This document shows, one piece after another, positions 40,576 through 49,948 of a stretch of DNA of 54,701 nucleotides (its first letter is position 1; each line of letters opens with the position of its first letter). Source of the stretch: Bacteroidia bacterium (GTDB lineage: Bacteria > Bacteroidota > Bacteroidia > J057). The notes under the pieces were generated by a model. It had not been told where the DNA came from. It did not search any database and worked only from the letters and a program-made list of their open reading frames with translations. The stretch spans positions 1 to 54,701 of the forward strand of contig JALEFZ010000003.1 of assembly GCA_022760475.1 (NCBI GenBank), read 5' to 3'. Both the position numbers and the translations under genes were made by a program.

Positions 40576-40656
40576 TTCTCAATTTAGATCCTTTGGATTC
40601 CAATTTATACGGGAATTCCAACCATTTAGGAGAGCGATGTAATAGATTGAGAAATC
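40574..40656 (+). other. structured intergenic RNA segment between DUF3098 and uppP
   Basis: An outer stem joins GATTCTCAAT (40574-40583) with ATTGAGAAATC (40646-40656; one bulged A), and an inner hairpin joins TTGGATTCC (40593-40601) with GGAATTCCAA (40612-40621). The sequence begins on the stop codon of the DUF3098 gene. There is no T tract, so it is not a simple terminator. It may be a translation or stability element in the operon, or chance pairing. Confidence 0.35.
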
Positions 40657-40725
40657 ATGGCTGGCATAAATCAGAGCTTTTCCGACCTTTGGGCTACACA
40701 CCAACATTAATCTCTTTCTCATTTT

Positions 40726-41541
40726 ATGGATCTGATAGAATCGATTGTCCTTGGGATTATCCAGGGACTCACAGAATTTTTGCCCGTAAGTAGCAGCGGA
40801 CACCTTGAGCTTGGAAAGGAATTATTAGGCATTCAATTTAAGGAAAATGCAGTCCTTTACTCAGCCGTCGTCCATGCAGCAACCGCCCTGAGTACCATCG
40901 TAGTATACTACAAGGACATTCTCAAAATTATTACGGATCTTTTTAAGTTTGAATGGAATGACTCAACCAAGTTTGTAGTCTTCATTCTCATATCAATGGT
41001 TCCTGCTGGACTGGTTTATGTCTTTCTGGGTGATTACCTAGATGCTTTATTTTCTGGAAAAATTCTTCTGGTAGGTTTTATGCTGTTGATTACGGCAGGC
41101 CTGTTGATGGCTTCCTCCAGGTTGCAGTCAAAACCAGGTGAAATAACTCCCCTTAAGGCATTCTTAGTCGGCTTGGCGCAAGCATTTGCCCTTCTACCGG
41201 GGGTATCTCGCTCTGGTTCGACCATCTCAACAGCCCTGATGCTTGGCATCAATAGAGAGACTGCCGCGCGCTTCTCCTTCTTGATGGTCATACCTGTAAT
41301 TCTTGGAGGAACTGCTCTTGAGTTGAAAGATTACTTCGAAGCAGGATCAGCCGCGCAGAGTGTTGAACTCGGGACAGATGTGCTTGTCGCAGGTTTTCTC
41401 GCAGCATTTATCTCCGGATTAGTAGCCTGTACCTGGATGATCCGAATTGTAAAGAAAGCAAAACTCGATTATTTCGCCCTGTACTGTCTAATTGTTGGAA
41501 TTATTGCTATCCTGGCTGGGATGGGATTGATCGGGGGTTAA
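40726..41541 (+). CDS. uppP: undecaprenyl-diphosphatase
   Basis: Recycles the lipid carrier for peptidoglycan synthesis by hydrolysing undecaprenyl diphosphate; inner membrane. The 271 residues have about eight helices, with the catalytic motifs EFLPVSSSGHLELG near the N-terminus and LLPGVSRSGSTISTALMLG in the middle. Full length for the BacA/UppP family. The third member of the ftsX-DUF3098-uppP locus, separated from DUF3098 by 150 bp that can fold. A bidirectional terminator follows. Confidence 0.97.
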   Translation: MDLIESIVLGIIQGLTEFLPVSSSGHLELGKELLGIQFKENAVLYSAVVHAATALSTIVVYYKDILKIITDLFKFEWNDSTKFVVFILISMVPAGLVYVFLGDYLDALFSGKILLVGFMLLITAGLLMASSRLQSKPGEITPLKAFLVGLAQAFALLPGVSRSGSTISTALMLGINRETAARFSFLMVIPVILGGTALELKDYFEAGSAAQSVELGTDVLVAGFLAAFISGLVACTWMIRIVKKAKLDYFALYCLIVGIIAILAGMGLIGG

Positions 41542-41556
41542 GAAATTTACATATAT

Positions 41557-41595
41557 AAAAAAAGGGAAGGGTAAATAATCACCCTTCCCTTTTTT
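41557..41595. terminator. bidirectional terminator between uppP and DUF3078 genes
   Basis: AAAAAAAGGGAAGGGT and ACCCTTCCCTTTTTT form a long stem with an 8-base loop; T tracts end both strands, serving the convergent uppP (plus) and DUF3078 (minus). Confidence 0.9.
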
Positions 41596-41610
41596 CATCA
41601 GAATACCTTA

Positions 41611-42534
41611 TTACTCTATAAAAGTATATGTCAATCCTACAGAGAGGATATGCTGAAACTGGGTTCTGGGACCGGTTTTGGTCGCATTCCCTTCCTCATC
41701 TCTCTCAATCACAAATTTAATGTCATCATCATAAATCAGGTTGGTGGCAAAGTTAATGGCCAACCAGCTATTTACTTTGGCGGTAGTAAGCGTCTCCCAG
41801 TTAACGTCAACATTTCCAAAATTTTGGAGGTAGTTAGCAAAGAAGTTCGCGACTGTTTTGAATTGTACATTCTCAAAAACTTCTCTGTTGTATTTCACGG
41901 TCAGGTTAGAACCAAGCTCAAACCTTGTCGGTCCTGTGGTAATGTCCTGAGGAATGTATAATGCACGAAGATTTTCGTCTGAAACAATGGTAACCTTGGC
42001 GTTCAAAGGCGCATAGTAGATACTCAAGTGTTCATCGTACTGATAATCCAAACCAACACCCAAGTTGAGATAAGCTGGTGAAAGGAAACGAGAAATCAGG
42101 TTTGCAGAGTCTACATTGGTAGGGAAGGCAGGATCAAACTCATAACCTGGTGCAAATTGGCTTCTAAAATTCAACTGCGTAGAAAGCAATAACTTTTTAG
42201 CCAACTTATAACCCAATTTGGAGGTGAACTCGATGCGGTCAGCATTCTTAAGGAAGGGAGTGTTATCTGCCTCACCTTGGCGCAGCAATCCATAAGCAAG
42301 GGCCAGGTCATTCTGCCAACTGATTTTATCTTTGGTGTAGTAAGCATTCGCATTGAAGTTTACCAGAATCGACTGGCTCGGAAGTGCACCTGCTTGCCAA
42401 AAGGTACTATATCCAGTATTTGTAAAGCCAATGGTTCCAACAGCTCCTTTTTTCCAATAGGTGGTATCGTTTTCCTGGGCGAATGTAACACCCAACAACA
42501 TCATGGCGATTAAGATAGAGAAGACTTTTTTCAT
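41611..42534 (-). CDS. DUF3078 domain-containing outer-membrane-type protein
   Basis: A 307-residue protein with a signal peptide (1-19, ending TFAQ) and a DUF3078 domain: TTYWKKGAVGTIGFTNTGYSTFWQAGALPSQSI near the start, alternating beta-barrel strands throughout (KISWQNDLALAYGLLRQG; RIEFTSKLGYKLAKKLLLSTQLNFRSQF), and a C-terminal amphipathic strand ending SVGLTYTFIE with a terminal-type pattern. It is probably an outer-membrane barrel; its role is unknown. Divergent from nuoA by 88 bp. Confidence 0.88.
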   Translation of the reverse strand: MKKVFSILIAMMLLGVTFAQENDTTYWKKGAVGTIGFTNTGYSTFWQAGALPSQSILVNFNANAYYTKDKISWQNDLALAYGLLRQGEADNTPFLKNADRIEFTSKLGYKLAKKLLLSTQLNFRSQFAPGYEFDPAFPTNVDSANLISRFLSPAYLNLGVGLDYQYDEHLSIYYAPLNAKVTIVSDENLRALYIPQDITTGPTRFELGSNLTVKYNREVFENVQFKTVANFFANYLQNFGNVDVNWETLTTAKVNSWLAINFATNLIYDDDIKFVIERDEEGNATKTGPRTQFQHILSVGLTYTFIE

Positions 42535-42622
42535 GTCTTTGGCGTTAATTAATGATTTGTTGTACTTTGAATGTGTTGATTATTGATGCAAGTTAGCTTT
42601 TTTCCTTTCAGAAGGTAATGCC

Positions 42623-43201
42623 TTGATTCAGACTCAACCCCATAAACTAAGTCACAGGATTGAATTGAATTTATTGTCAGACATATTTAGCATTGAAGTA
42701 GCAGGGAGTTTTGGAAAAGCCCTGGTTTTCATCTTAGGCGCTACATCTTTTGTGGTATTAGGTACTACAGTTGCCCGCTTGTTAGGGCCCCACAGACCCA
42801 ATCCAGAAAAACTAAGCAGCTATGAATGTGGAGAAGATCCAGTTGGCGAAAGTGGCATTCAGTTTAACATTCGCTTCTACGTGGTGGCCTTGATTTTTCT
42901 TGTTTTTGAAGTAGAAATTCTTTTTCTCTTTCCCTGGGCAACAGTTTTTGCTGACAAAGGCTTGATAGGATCTATCCCTTCATGGGGCATATTGGCCCTT
43001 GTGGAGATGCTGGCTTTTGTTGGAATACTTTTATTGGGATTGGCTTATGTATGGATAAAAAAAGACCTTGCCTGGGTAAAGCCCTCGCCTATTCAAAGCC
43101 AATATTCTCCACCTAAAGAGATGGAAATTTATAAAAAAATCAACCGCAAATACGAGGGAACAGTTTCTCCAAATAAGAGTCAAAAAGAAAAAGTAGCCTG
43201 A
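42623..43201 (+). CDS. nuoA: NADH-quinone oxidoreductase subunit A
   Basis: Membrane subunit of complex I. Three helices (FGKALVFILGATSFVVLGTTVARLL; FYVVALIFLVFEVEILFLFPWATVF; SWGILALVEMLAFVGILLLGLAYVWI) and the conserved loop NPEKLSSYECGEDPVG with its Cys. At 192 residues it is longer than usual because of a Lys-rich C-terminal tail of about 45 residues. The frame has no ATG before the conserved region: initiation must use TTG at 42623, or later TTG codons at 42665 or 42674. It abuts nuoB with no gap. Confidence 0.93.
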   Translation: MIQTQPHKLSHRIELNLLSDIFSIEVAGSFGKALVFILGATSFVVLGTTVARLLGPHRPNPEKLSSYECGEDPVGESGIQFNIRFYVVALIFLVFEVEILFLFPWATVFADKGLIGSIPSWGILALVEMLAFVGILLLGLAYVWIKKDLAWVKPSPIQSQYSPPKEMEIYKKINRKYEGTVSPNKSQKEKVA

Positions 43202-43714
43202 ATGGGATTATTGGATACAAAGACTGGAAATGGCAGAATTGTCATCAGTAAGGTAGATGATTTGCTCAACTGGGCAAGGCTTTCTTCCTTATGGCCAATG
43301 GGTTTTGGTCTGGCATGCTGTGCGATTGAGATGATGGCAACCAATGCCAGCCACTATGACTTGGACAGAATGGGAGTCTTTCCTCGCCCCTCACCTAGGC
43401 AATCAGACGTCATGATCGTTGCAGGGACTGTTACCTTTAAAATGGCAGACAGGGTCCGCAGGCTTTACGAACAAATGCCAGAACCTCGCTACGTGATCTC
43501 TATGGGCTCTTGCTCCAACTGTGGAGGTCCATATTGGGAACATGGCTATCATGTGGTCAAGGGGGTAGATCGGGTGATTCCCGTGGATGTCTACGTGCCA
43601 GGCTGTCCACCACGCCCTGAAGCCTTGATAGGTGGCATCATTAAGCTACAAGAAAAAATACGCAATGAAAGTCTACTCATTCCTGCAATGCCCAAAGAAT
43701 CTCCCAGGTCATGA
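43202..43714 (+). CDS. nuoB: NADH-quinone oxidoreductase subunit B
   Basis: Peripheral-arm subunit carrying the terminal N2 [4Fe-4S] cluster that reduces quinone. Ligands are Cys39 and Cys40 ([10 protein letters not shown]), Cys104 (MGSCSNCGG) and Cys135 ([10 protein letters not shown]). The 170 residues match the family length. The start directly abuts the nuoA stop; the end overlaps nuoC by 4 bp. Confidence 0.98.
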   Translation: MGLLDTKTGNGRIVISKVDDLLNWARLSSLWPMGFGLACCAIEMMATNASHYDLDRMGVFPRPSPRQSDVMIVAGTVTFKMADRVRRLYEQMPEPRYVISMGSCSNCGGPYWEHGYHVVKGVDRVIPVDVYVPGCPPRPEALIGGIIKLQEKIRNESLLIPAMPKESPRS

Positions 43715-44199
43715 AAATAGATGAAATCAAATCCATCATTGAGGAGAAATTTCCCAATGCCATCGTACAATCTGAACTTGAAGTCACGCAGCCTTATCTT
43801 GAGTTAGGCAGGGAGGCTCTACATGAGATTTGTCTTTTCCTGAAGGAGGATAAACGCCTTCACTTTGACTTCCTTTCCTGCCTTTCCGGTGTAGATTATG
43901 GAGAAAAGGAAGGACAATTGGGTGTCGTTTATCACCTGTACTCTCTGATTCATGAACACGGACTTGTTTTGAAATGCAAGATTTCCAGGGAACCTGGAGC
44001 TGAGAGCCTTCCAAGTGTATCCGGGATTTGGAAAGCTGCTGATTGGCACGAAAGAGAAGCCTTTGACATGGTCGGAATCCGCTTTGAAGGGCATCCCGAC
44101 CATCGAAGAATCCTCCTCCCAGAAGACTGGGAAGGTCATCCCCTCAGAAAAGATTATGAAGAAGCAGAAGCCTATCACGGCATAAAAATAAAGTATTGA
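43711..44199 (+). CDS. nuoC: NADH-quinone oxidoreductase subunit C
   Basis: Peripheral-arm subunit (30-kDa type). The 162 residues contain [82 protein letters not shown], the last being the family signature. NuoC and NuoD are separate genes here, not fused. ATGA overlap with nuoB. Confidence 0.97.
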   Translation: MKIDEIKSIIEEKFPNAIVQSELEVTQPYLELGREALHEICLFLKEDKRLHFDFLSCLSGVDYGEKEGQLGVVYHLYSLIHEHGLVLKCKISREPGAESLPSVSGIWKAADWHEREAFDMVGIRFEGHPDHRRILLPEDWEGHPLRKDYEEAEAYHGIKIKY

Positions 44200-44208
44200 T
44201 CCAGCTTT

Positions 44209-45438
44209 ATGCCCCAATTACCCAATAGCGAGAAGAACGAAATTCCATACCAAGAGCTGCTTCAAAGAGCTGCTCCTAACAAAACCCGTCTGGAAGACCT
44301 CAAAACCGAGGAAATGATCCTCAACATTGGCCCTCAACATCCTTCCACACATGGAGTACTGAGGTTAGAAGTGGTTACAGATGGTGAACTTATCGTAGAG
44401 GTTATTCCGCACCTGGGCTACCTCCACCGTTGCTTTGAAAAGCATGCCGAAGCCCTCTCCTACCCTCAGATTCTACCCTACACAGATCGGATGGACTACC
44501 TTTCCTCTATGAATAACAACATGGCATTTGCGATGGGAGTGGAAAAGATGATGGGTATAGATGAGCAAATTCCTCCCAGGGTAGAGTATATCAGGGTACT
44601 TGTGGCCGAGCTTAACAGAATTGCCTCACACATGATCGCCCTTGGAACCTATGGGCTGGATATTGGAGCTTTCACTCCTTTTCTTTGGACTTTCAGGGAT
44701 AGAGAACACATCATGAACCTCCTGGAATGGGTAAGTGGCTCCAGGATGCTTTACAATTATATCTGGATTGGTGGACTTTTTTACGATTTACCTGTAGGCT
44801 TTGAAGAAAGGTGCAGGGAATTCGTGAATTATTTTCGTCCTAAGATGGATGAGTTAAACCGCCTGATTACCCATAATGAAATATTTGTAAAGAGGACAGC
44901 CAATGTAGGTACTCTCCCACTGGATGTAGCAGTTAACTTTGCTTGCTCTGGTCCTGTCCTAAGGGCTTCAGGCCTAAAATGGGATTTGAGGAGGGTCGAT
45001 GGCTACAGTGTGTACGACGAACTAGAATTTGATATTCCTATTGGGAAAGGTGAGGTGGGAAGTGTTGGGGACTGCTGGGATCGATTCAAAGTCAGGGTCG
45101 ATGAGGTTGAGGAATCATTAAAAATAATTGAACAATGCCTCGACAAACTTCAGAAGAAATACAAGCGTAGCCCAGATTTTGATCCAAGGGCCCTTTGCCC
45201 ACCAAAGGCTCGCCCTAAAGCCCAGGAATACTACGTACGCGCTGAAAATCCCCGAGGCGAATTGGGTTTTTATTTCATAGCGGATGGCAAATCCGACCGA
45301 CCTTTCAGGTGTAAAAGCAGAGGTCCGAGTTTTTGTAACCTTTCAGTCCTTCCAGAGTTAAGCCGCGGCATCTTGATAGCTGATCTTGTTGCAATTATTG
45401 GCAGCATAGATATTGTTTTGGGAGAAGTAGACCGTTAA
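44209..45438 (+). CDS. nuoD: NADH-quinone oxidoreductase subunit D
   Basis: The 49-kDa-type subunit that forms, with NuoB, the quinone-binding pocket. The 409 residues include [43 protein letters not shown] and the C-terminal [35 protein letters not shown]. Full length. It starts 9 bp after nuoC. No nuoE follows: the next gene is an unrelated kinase 140 bp away, so the rest of complex I is encoded elsewhere. Confidence 0.98.
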   Translation: MPQLPNSEKNEIPYQELLQRAAPNKTRLEDLKTEEMILNIGPQHPSTHGVLRLEVVTDGELIVEVIPHLGYLHRCFEKHAEALSYPQILPYTDRMDYLSSMNNNMAFAMGVEKMMGIDEQIPPRVEYIRVLVAELNRIASHMIALGTYGLDIGAFTPFLWTFRDREHIMNLLEWVSGSRMLYNYIWIGGLFYDLPVGFEERCREFVNYFRPKMDELNRLITHNEIFVKRTANVGTLPLDVAVNFACSGPVLRASGLKWDLRRVDGYSVYDELEFDIPIGKGEVGSVGDCWDRFKVRVDEVEESLKIIEQCLDKLQKKYKRSPDFDPRALCPPKARPKAQEYYVRAENPRGELGFYFIADGKSDRPFRCKSRGPSFCNLSVLPELSRGILIADLVAIIGSIDIVLGEVDR

Positions 45439-45475
45439 CATCATCCAATATTTTATTTGAATTCTGGGATTTCTC

Positions 45476-45496
45476 TAACCGTTAAAGGTTATTTTT
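45476..45496 (+). terminator. weak terminator-like hairpin after nuoD
   Basis: TAACC and GGTTA pair across GTTAAA and are followed by TTTTTG. The stem is only 5 bp, so termination would be partial. Confidence 0.35.
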
Positions 45497-45578
45497 GTGA
45501 TAATTTTTGTAAATTACACTATCGTCGATGGAAGAACGATATATACTAGTGTCCCCCGTTTTTGATCATTAAACCCAT

Positions 45579-47702
45579 ATGTATATTAGGGATATAAAAC
45601 TGCCTTTCCATATAGCTTTGACCTGCCTTTTGGTTTTCTCTCTTGGGATGGTAGCTCCTATTTATTCATTTGCTCAAACTTCAGATTCGACCATTGATAC
45701 CTACTTTCCAGTCTGGGAAAAAGTTCCTGTAAATACCCTTGGTGATTGGTTGAGCATAAGGAATAACTCTCCTGAGATATTAACTGCAAGTAAAAGGAGT
45801 ATTATACTTGCAGAGTCTAACAACAACCTAAGGCAAAAAACATATGCATATTTGACCCTTGGTTTTACCTATGAGCAGGTAAACCGTTTTGATTCCGCCA
45901 AATTGACCCTGATAAAGGCAGATTCCCTGGCTCAAAAGCTGGGAGAGCCCAAACTGCTCTTCGGAGCCTCGTATGCCCTGGCCAGAACCTACTTGCGATT
46001 GCTAGACAATAGCCTCCAACTCAAGCAAGCAAACAGAGCAAGGGCTTATGCAGAAGTAACCAAGGATAGCAATTATTTGGTGATGGCCTATGAAGGGATT
46101 GGTTATGTCTATTCCAATCAGGGATTGAGCCGGGCATCCATTAATTATTTACAAACTGCAACTGGATATATCCCCAAAAAGGAGATTAATCATTATAAAC
46201 CAATTCTTCTAAATAATACCTGTGCCCAGCTTATTCGACAAGGAAAATTTGAGGAAGCCATTGAGATATTCGAAGGCTTTGTCAATGATCTTGACCCGAA
46301 AAAGATTCCTTCACTTTATCTGATTTCAAAAGGAAATTACTATTTGTGCCTGATAAAAATAGGCAAACCTGAACAAGCCTACGAATCCATTAAAAAGGAC
46401 CTCCCCCATATTCAGGACCTAAACTTTACGTATGGCAAGGCCTACCAATACTACCTTCTAGCCAATGCAGCAGAGGAAATGAATCTTTGGGAAGAAGCAT
46501 TGAAAAATCTGGAAATTGGCGATCCCATGTTAAAAGGTGCTGAAAGATCCAAGTTGTATGGTTTTGGGTATCTTTTGAAAGGAAAATATGCTGAAAATCA
46601 AGGCAACTACCTTGAAGCACTGGATTTTTTCAAAGCCTCTCTCCAGACTGCGACCCCTACCACCAGTTTTGGCAGCATAGATGAGTCTTATTTGGCCATT
46701 GCAAGGGTTTACAACAAACTTGGGAAAAGGCAGGAAGCCAATACATACATTTTGAAACTGGCGCAGGTCAAAGATAGTGTGTATCAAGGCTGGCAAGAAA
46801 ACGTGGTTGATATGATCCTGCTGAAAGATAGCCTTCACCAGAACACAATCCTGATCAAGCAACTCGAATCCCAGAAGAAATATGAGAAGCTCCGAGGAAG
46901 GATTTTGTCATTTGTATTGATTGCCATCATGCTCCTTGCCGGCCTAGCCATAGCAATTTTAAGGAACTATTTCATCAGCAAAAGGCAAGAGAGAATCCAA
47001 AAACATAACGCTCAATTGAAGGCATATGCTTCTGAGCTTGAGGACATGGCTTATGCCACCTCTCATTACCTGAAAGAGCCTGTCAGAGGTGTAGGCGCGT
47101 ACGCCGGACTGCTGCAAAACAAATTGGGCAGTAAACTTTCTCCCGAAGAAAGTGAAGACCTCAGTTTCCTTGGCAGAGCAGCAAAAAGACTGACCGTGCT
47201 GATGGCTGAACTAAGTGAGTTTTTCAAATTGGGCAGTAAACTTCCTGATTTTGAAGAAATTGATACAGATTATAGCCTAAGGAAAATCGCAAAGGAATTG
47301 ATTCAAAGCCATGAGATTGATCCCAACTCCATCACCTTTGAAGGACAATTCCCTGTATTAATGGCACATAGGGACCTAATCTGTAAGGCATTTACGGAGG
47401 TCATGGATAATGCGGTAAAATTCAAGGGAGACAAAGAATTCAAACTGGAAATCAAATACCAGGAAGGCATGGATTCCCATAGGTTTATTTTTAAAGATTA
47501 CGGAATTGGGCTCCCTGATAAGTATTTAGACAAAGTCTTTCAGATCTTTTATCAGGTAGATCCATACTCAGACAAGGAAGGCGTAGGTATAGGCCTCTCA
47601 AAAGTTCGGAAAATCCTTAGGATTTATAACGGAACTGTCGAAATACAGGCTAAGGAGGGCGAATTTACCCAACTAAACCTGATCCTACCCAAGAACCAAT
47701 AA
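45579..47702 (+). CDS. TPR-domain histidine kinase
   Basis: A 707-residue membrane kinase. Signal peptide (about 5-33), a periplasmic TPR array (about 60-400: YLTLGFTYEQVNRFDSAKLTLIKADSLAQ, ARTYLRLLDNSLQLKQANRARAYA, etc.), one helix (442-462), a coiled coil, a dimerisation domain with His near 494 (ATSHYLKEPVRGVGAYAGLL) and a HATPase domain (EVMDNAVKF; DYGIGLPDKY; GVGIGLSKVRKI). It lacks receiver and DNA-binding domains. TPR-type kinases of this plan are common in Bacteroidota; ligand and partner regulator are unknown. Convergent with the next gene at 9 bp. Confidence 0.92.
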   Translation: MYIRDIKLPFHIALTCLLVFSLGMVAPIYSFAQTSDSTIDTYFPVWEKVPVNTLGDWLSIRNNSPEILTASKRSIILAESNNNLRQKTYAYLTLGFTYEQVNRFDSAKLTLIKADSLAQKLGEPKLLFGASYALARTYLRLLDNSLQLKQANRARAYAEVTKDSNYLVMAYEGIGYVYSNQGLSRASINYLQTATGYIPKKEINHYKPILLNNTCAQLIRQGKFEEAIEIFEGFVNDLDPKKIPSLYLISKGNYYLCLIKIGKPEQAYESIKKDLPHIQDLNFTYGKAYQYYLLANAAEEMNLWEEALKNLEIGDPMLKGAERSKLYGFGYLLKGKYAENQGNYLEALDFFKASLQTATPTTSFGSIDESYLAIARVYNKLGKRQEANTYILKLAQVKDSVYQGWQENVVDMILLKDSLHQNTILIKQLESQKKYEKLRGRILSFVLIAIMLLAGLAIAILRNYFISKRQERIQKHNAQLKAYASELEDMAYATSHYLKEPVRGVGAYAGLLQNKLGSKLSPEESEDLSFLGRAAKRLTVLMAELSEFFKLGSKLPDFEEIDTDYSLRKIAKELIQSHEIDPNSITFEGQFPVLMAHRDLICKAFTEVMDNAVKFKGDKEFKLEIKYQEGMDSHRFIFKDYGIGLPDKYLDKVFQIFYQVDPYSDKEGVGIGLSKVRKILRIYNGTVEIQAKEGEFTQLNLILPKNQ

Positions 47703-47711
47703 ACACTCCTT

Positions 47712-48713
47712 TTATTTCCTATTCATCAACCAAATCAAGGCTGCGATCAAGAGCATCTGCACAGGCCAGGACTTCAGGTAAGGCCAAAGATAAATCATAA
47801 TAGGATAGCCCTTGGATGCATAACTTTGGTAATTCACAAATGACCACCAATCAAATACTTTCGTCAATGTCAGGTTATCCTGGTTCACCCCAACATACCA
47901 TGAGGGTATGATCAAAATTAAGCCAATCAAGAAAAGTGTCAGCCACTTCTTGGCAATGGTGGTTCTGAAAAACTCATGGCTCCTCATAAAGACCATTCCC
48001 AAAAGAAGAGTCAATGTAGAGGAAACGGCCAAAATAATGTTGTAATACCAGTTATAGTCCCATCGCCAGTTCCATTTGGTCCAGGTCTTATCCGAAAGCT
48101 CATTCCATTGATCATTGAACTCTACGGCGACCTTACTCAAAATCAAGGTCATCAACAGTAAGACGATCCCATAGAGCAGTGTATCAGAAATGATGGGATT
48201 CTGAAAAAGCCATTTACCGAAGTTACGGTCTCCCCTTCTAAATTTTTGTCTAAAGCGTGGAAGTTCTGGAATCCTGTTTTTTACCCTTTCATTGATGTTG
48301 CTGTGGTCTACCTCAAACATGGCGTTTTTATCACCAGAAGTTGCCCAAACATACTCTGCATTGGTAACTGCGGCATAGGAAAAGCCCTGGTCAATGGCCA
48401 TTTCAAATACAGAGTTCCCAACCTTCTTCTTCTTACATTCTACAACAATAAATGGGTCCTTGGCATCTTTATCTTTATATACCATGACATCCCCTTCTCT
48501 TGTGGAAGAACCAATTTGTACCTTCTGGCACACCCTAAGGTATTCGGGGGGATACTTGTAATCATATATGAGTTTCAGGTATGTCTCAGCCTGGACCTTC
48601 TCCTCTGGATTGCTCCACTTTCTTTCCTTTCCCTGCGAAAGGTAAATGATCTGGTCTTTCTTTTCATTGATATGGATATGCTTATCCTTCTTACCACGCT
48701 TGATATAACTCAT
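47712..48713 (-). CDS. membrane-anchored protein with HsdR N-terminal (PD-(D/E)xK) nuclease-type domain
   Basis: A 333-residue protein. Residues 30-150 match the type I restriction enzyme R N-terminal (HSDR_N) domain: NPEEKVQAETYLKLIYDYKYPPEYLR, then the PD-(D/E)xK-type residues Asp75 in REGDVMVY and Glu92/Lys94 in VVECKKKK, then QGFSYAAVTNAEYVWATSG. The second half has four membrane helices (ILLYGIVLLLMTLILSKVAVEF-like, IILAVSSTLTLLLGMVFM, WLTLFLIGLILIIPSWYVGV, VQMLLIAALIWLMNRK). There are no helicase, hsdM or hsdS genes nearby. Whether it cuts DNA is unknown. Start chosen at MSYIKRG because a -7 box (48747) overlaps the longer frame. Confidence 0.82.
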   Translation of the reverse strand: MSYIKRGKKDKHIHINEKKDQIIYLSQGKERKWSNPEEKVQAETYLKLIYDYKYPPEYLRVCQKVQIGSSTREGDVMVYKDKDAKDPFIVVECKKKKVGNSVFEMAIDQGFSYAAVTNAEYVWATSGDKNAMFEVDHSNINERVKNRIPELPRFRQKFRRGDRNFGKWLFQNPIISDTLLYGIVLLLMTLILSKVAVEFNDQWNELSDKTWTKWNWRWDYNWYYNIILAVSSTLTLLLGMVFMRSHEFFRTTIAKKWLTLFLIGLILIIPSWYVGVNQDNLTLTKVFDWWSFVNYQSYASKGYPIMIYLWPYLKSWPVQMLLIAALIWLMNRK

Positions 48714-48746
48714 TTCGATTAGGGTGTTTTGACTCCTGGCTTCAAA

Positions 48747-48754
48747 CAAAAATA
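48747..48754 (-). promoter_or_regulatory. -7 box TATTTTTG upstream of the HsdR-N-like gene
   Basis: Minus-strand TATTTTTG is an exact TAnnTTTG match, 33 bp upstream of the chosen start at 48713, within the 99-bp gap after aroC. It supports independent transcription of this gene and the shorter start. Confidence 0.45.
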
Positions 48755-48812
48755 ATACGAAAGAATGAAGAATCTTTCCACATTTTAAAAAAATATGAGG
48801 ATAAGCAAGGAC

Positions 48813-49895
48813 TTACATGGCCATTCTTGCTTTGTGTAACATCCATTGATCCAATAGTACCATGGCTGCCATGGCCTCCACTATGGGTACGGCTCTCGGG
48901 ACTACACATGGATCATGTCTACCTTTTCCTTCAGCAACAGCCTCATTGCCATGGGAATCTACCGTAGCCTGATCTTGCATAATGGTGGCCGTGGGTTTGA
49001 ATGCCACCCTGAAATATATCTCTTCACCGGTACTGATCCCTCCCAGTACTCCTCCCGCATGATTGCTTCGGGTACGGGTGCGGCTACCTTCCATGTAGAA
49101 GCTGTCATTGTGCTCAGACCCAAACATTTCTGTTCCTTCAAAACCTGATCCAAGCTCAAAACCCTTTACTGCATTGATGCTTAGCATGGCAGCTCCAAGT
49201 GTAGCTGAGAGTTTGTTGTAAATAGGCTCGCCGATCCCAGCTGGGGCATTTTTAATGCGACACTTAACGATTCCCCCAACCGAATCTCCTTTCCTTCTTG
49301 CTGCATCCACAGCTTCATACATTTGCTTGGCAATTGCAGGGTTTGGACACCTTGTGGCTTGTTGGTATTCATCTATCAGCTTGATCTCCTTGGGATCTTC
49401 CAGCAATTTTACCTTATGGATTTGCTGGACCCATGCTTCAACCTCCACACCCAACTCCGCCCTTAAGGCCAGTTTGGCGATGGCTCCTCCTATCACCCTT
49501 GCCAGGGTTTCTCTTGCGGAAGACCTTCCTCCACCTTTGTAATCCCTAATGCCGTATTTGGCATGGTAAGTGAAGTCCGCATGGGAGGGGCGAAAAATAT
49601 CCTTGATATGGGAATAATCCTTTGAGCGTGCATTGGTATTCCTCACAAAGAATCCAAGAGGCGTACCCGTTGTTTTTCCATCGATATGCCCTGAAAGCAG
49701 CTCAAAACTGTCTGACTCCTTTCTTTGGGTAGTAATCCTGGACGTACCTGGTTTCCGGCGATCCAGTTCAGACTGGATAAAAGGGAGGTCTAATTCTACC
49801 CCTGCTGGGCATCCATCAATGACAAGCCCGATTCCCTCACCATGTGATTCTCCAAAGGTGGTAATGGTAAAAAGTTTCCCAAAAGTATTTGACAT
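48813..49895 (-). CDS. aroC: chorismate synthase
   Basis: Last step of the shikimate pathway: EPSP to chorismate, needing reduced FMN. The 360 residues start MSNTFGKLFTITTFGESHGEGIG and include SHADFTYHAKYG.RDYKGGGRSSARETLARVIGGAIAK, GDSVGGIVKC and RSNHAGGVLGGISTGEEIYFRVAFKPT, then GRHDPCVVPRAVPIVEAM. An upstream in-frame extension of 69 residues (to 50102) is rejected because it has no family homology and runs into the end of the PP2C gene. It lies 53 bp downstream of the PP2C gene in the same orientation. Confidence 0.98.
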   Translation of the reverse strand: MSNTFGKLFTITTFGESHGEGIGLVIDGCPAGVELDLPFIQSELDRRKPGTSRITTQRKESDSFELLSGHIDGKTTGTPLGFFVRNTNARSKDYSHIKDIFRPSHADFTYHAKYGIRDYKGGGRSSARETLARVIGGAIAKLALRAELGVEVEAWVQQIHKVKLLEDPKEIKLIDEYQQATRCPNPAIAKQMYEAVDAARRKGDSVGGIVKCRIKNAPAGIGEPIYNKLSATLGAAMLSINAVKGFELGSGFEGTEMFGSEHNDSFYMEGSRTRTRSNHAGGVLGGISTGEEIYFRVAFKPTATIMQDQATVDSHGNEAVAEGKGRHDPCVVPRAVPIVEAMAAMVLLDQWMLHKARMAM

Positions 49896-49948
49896 AATAG
49901 AAAAAGGAGGAGCATGGCCCCTCCAAGGATTATATTTTTGAAATAATA

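Noticed and set aside
48246..48722. 158-codon plus-strand frame
   Set aside because: Antisense to the HsdR-N-like gene.
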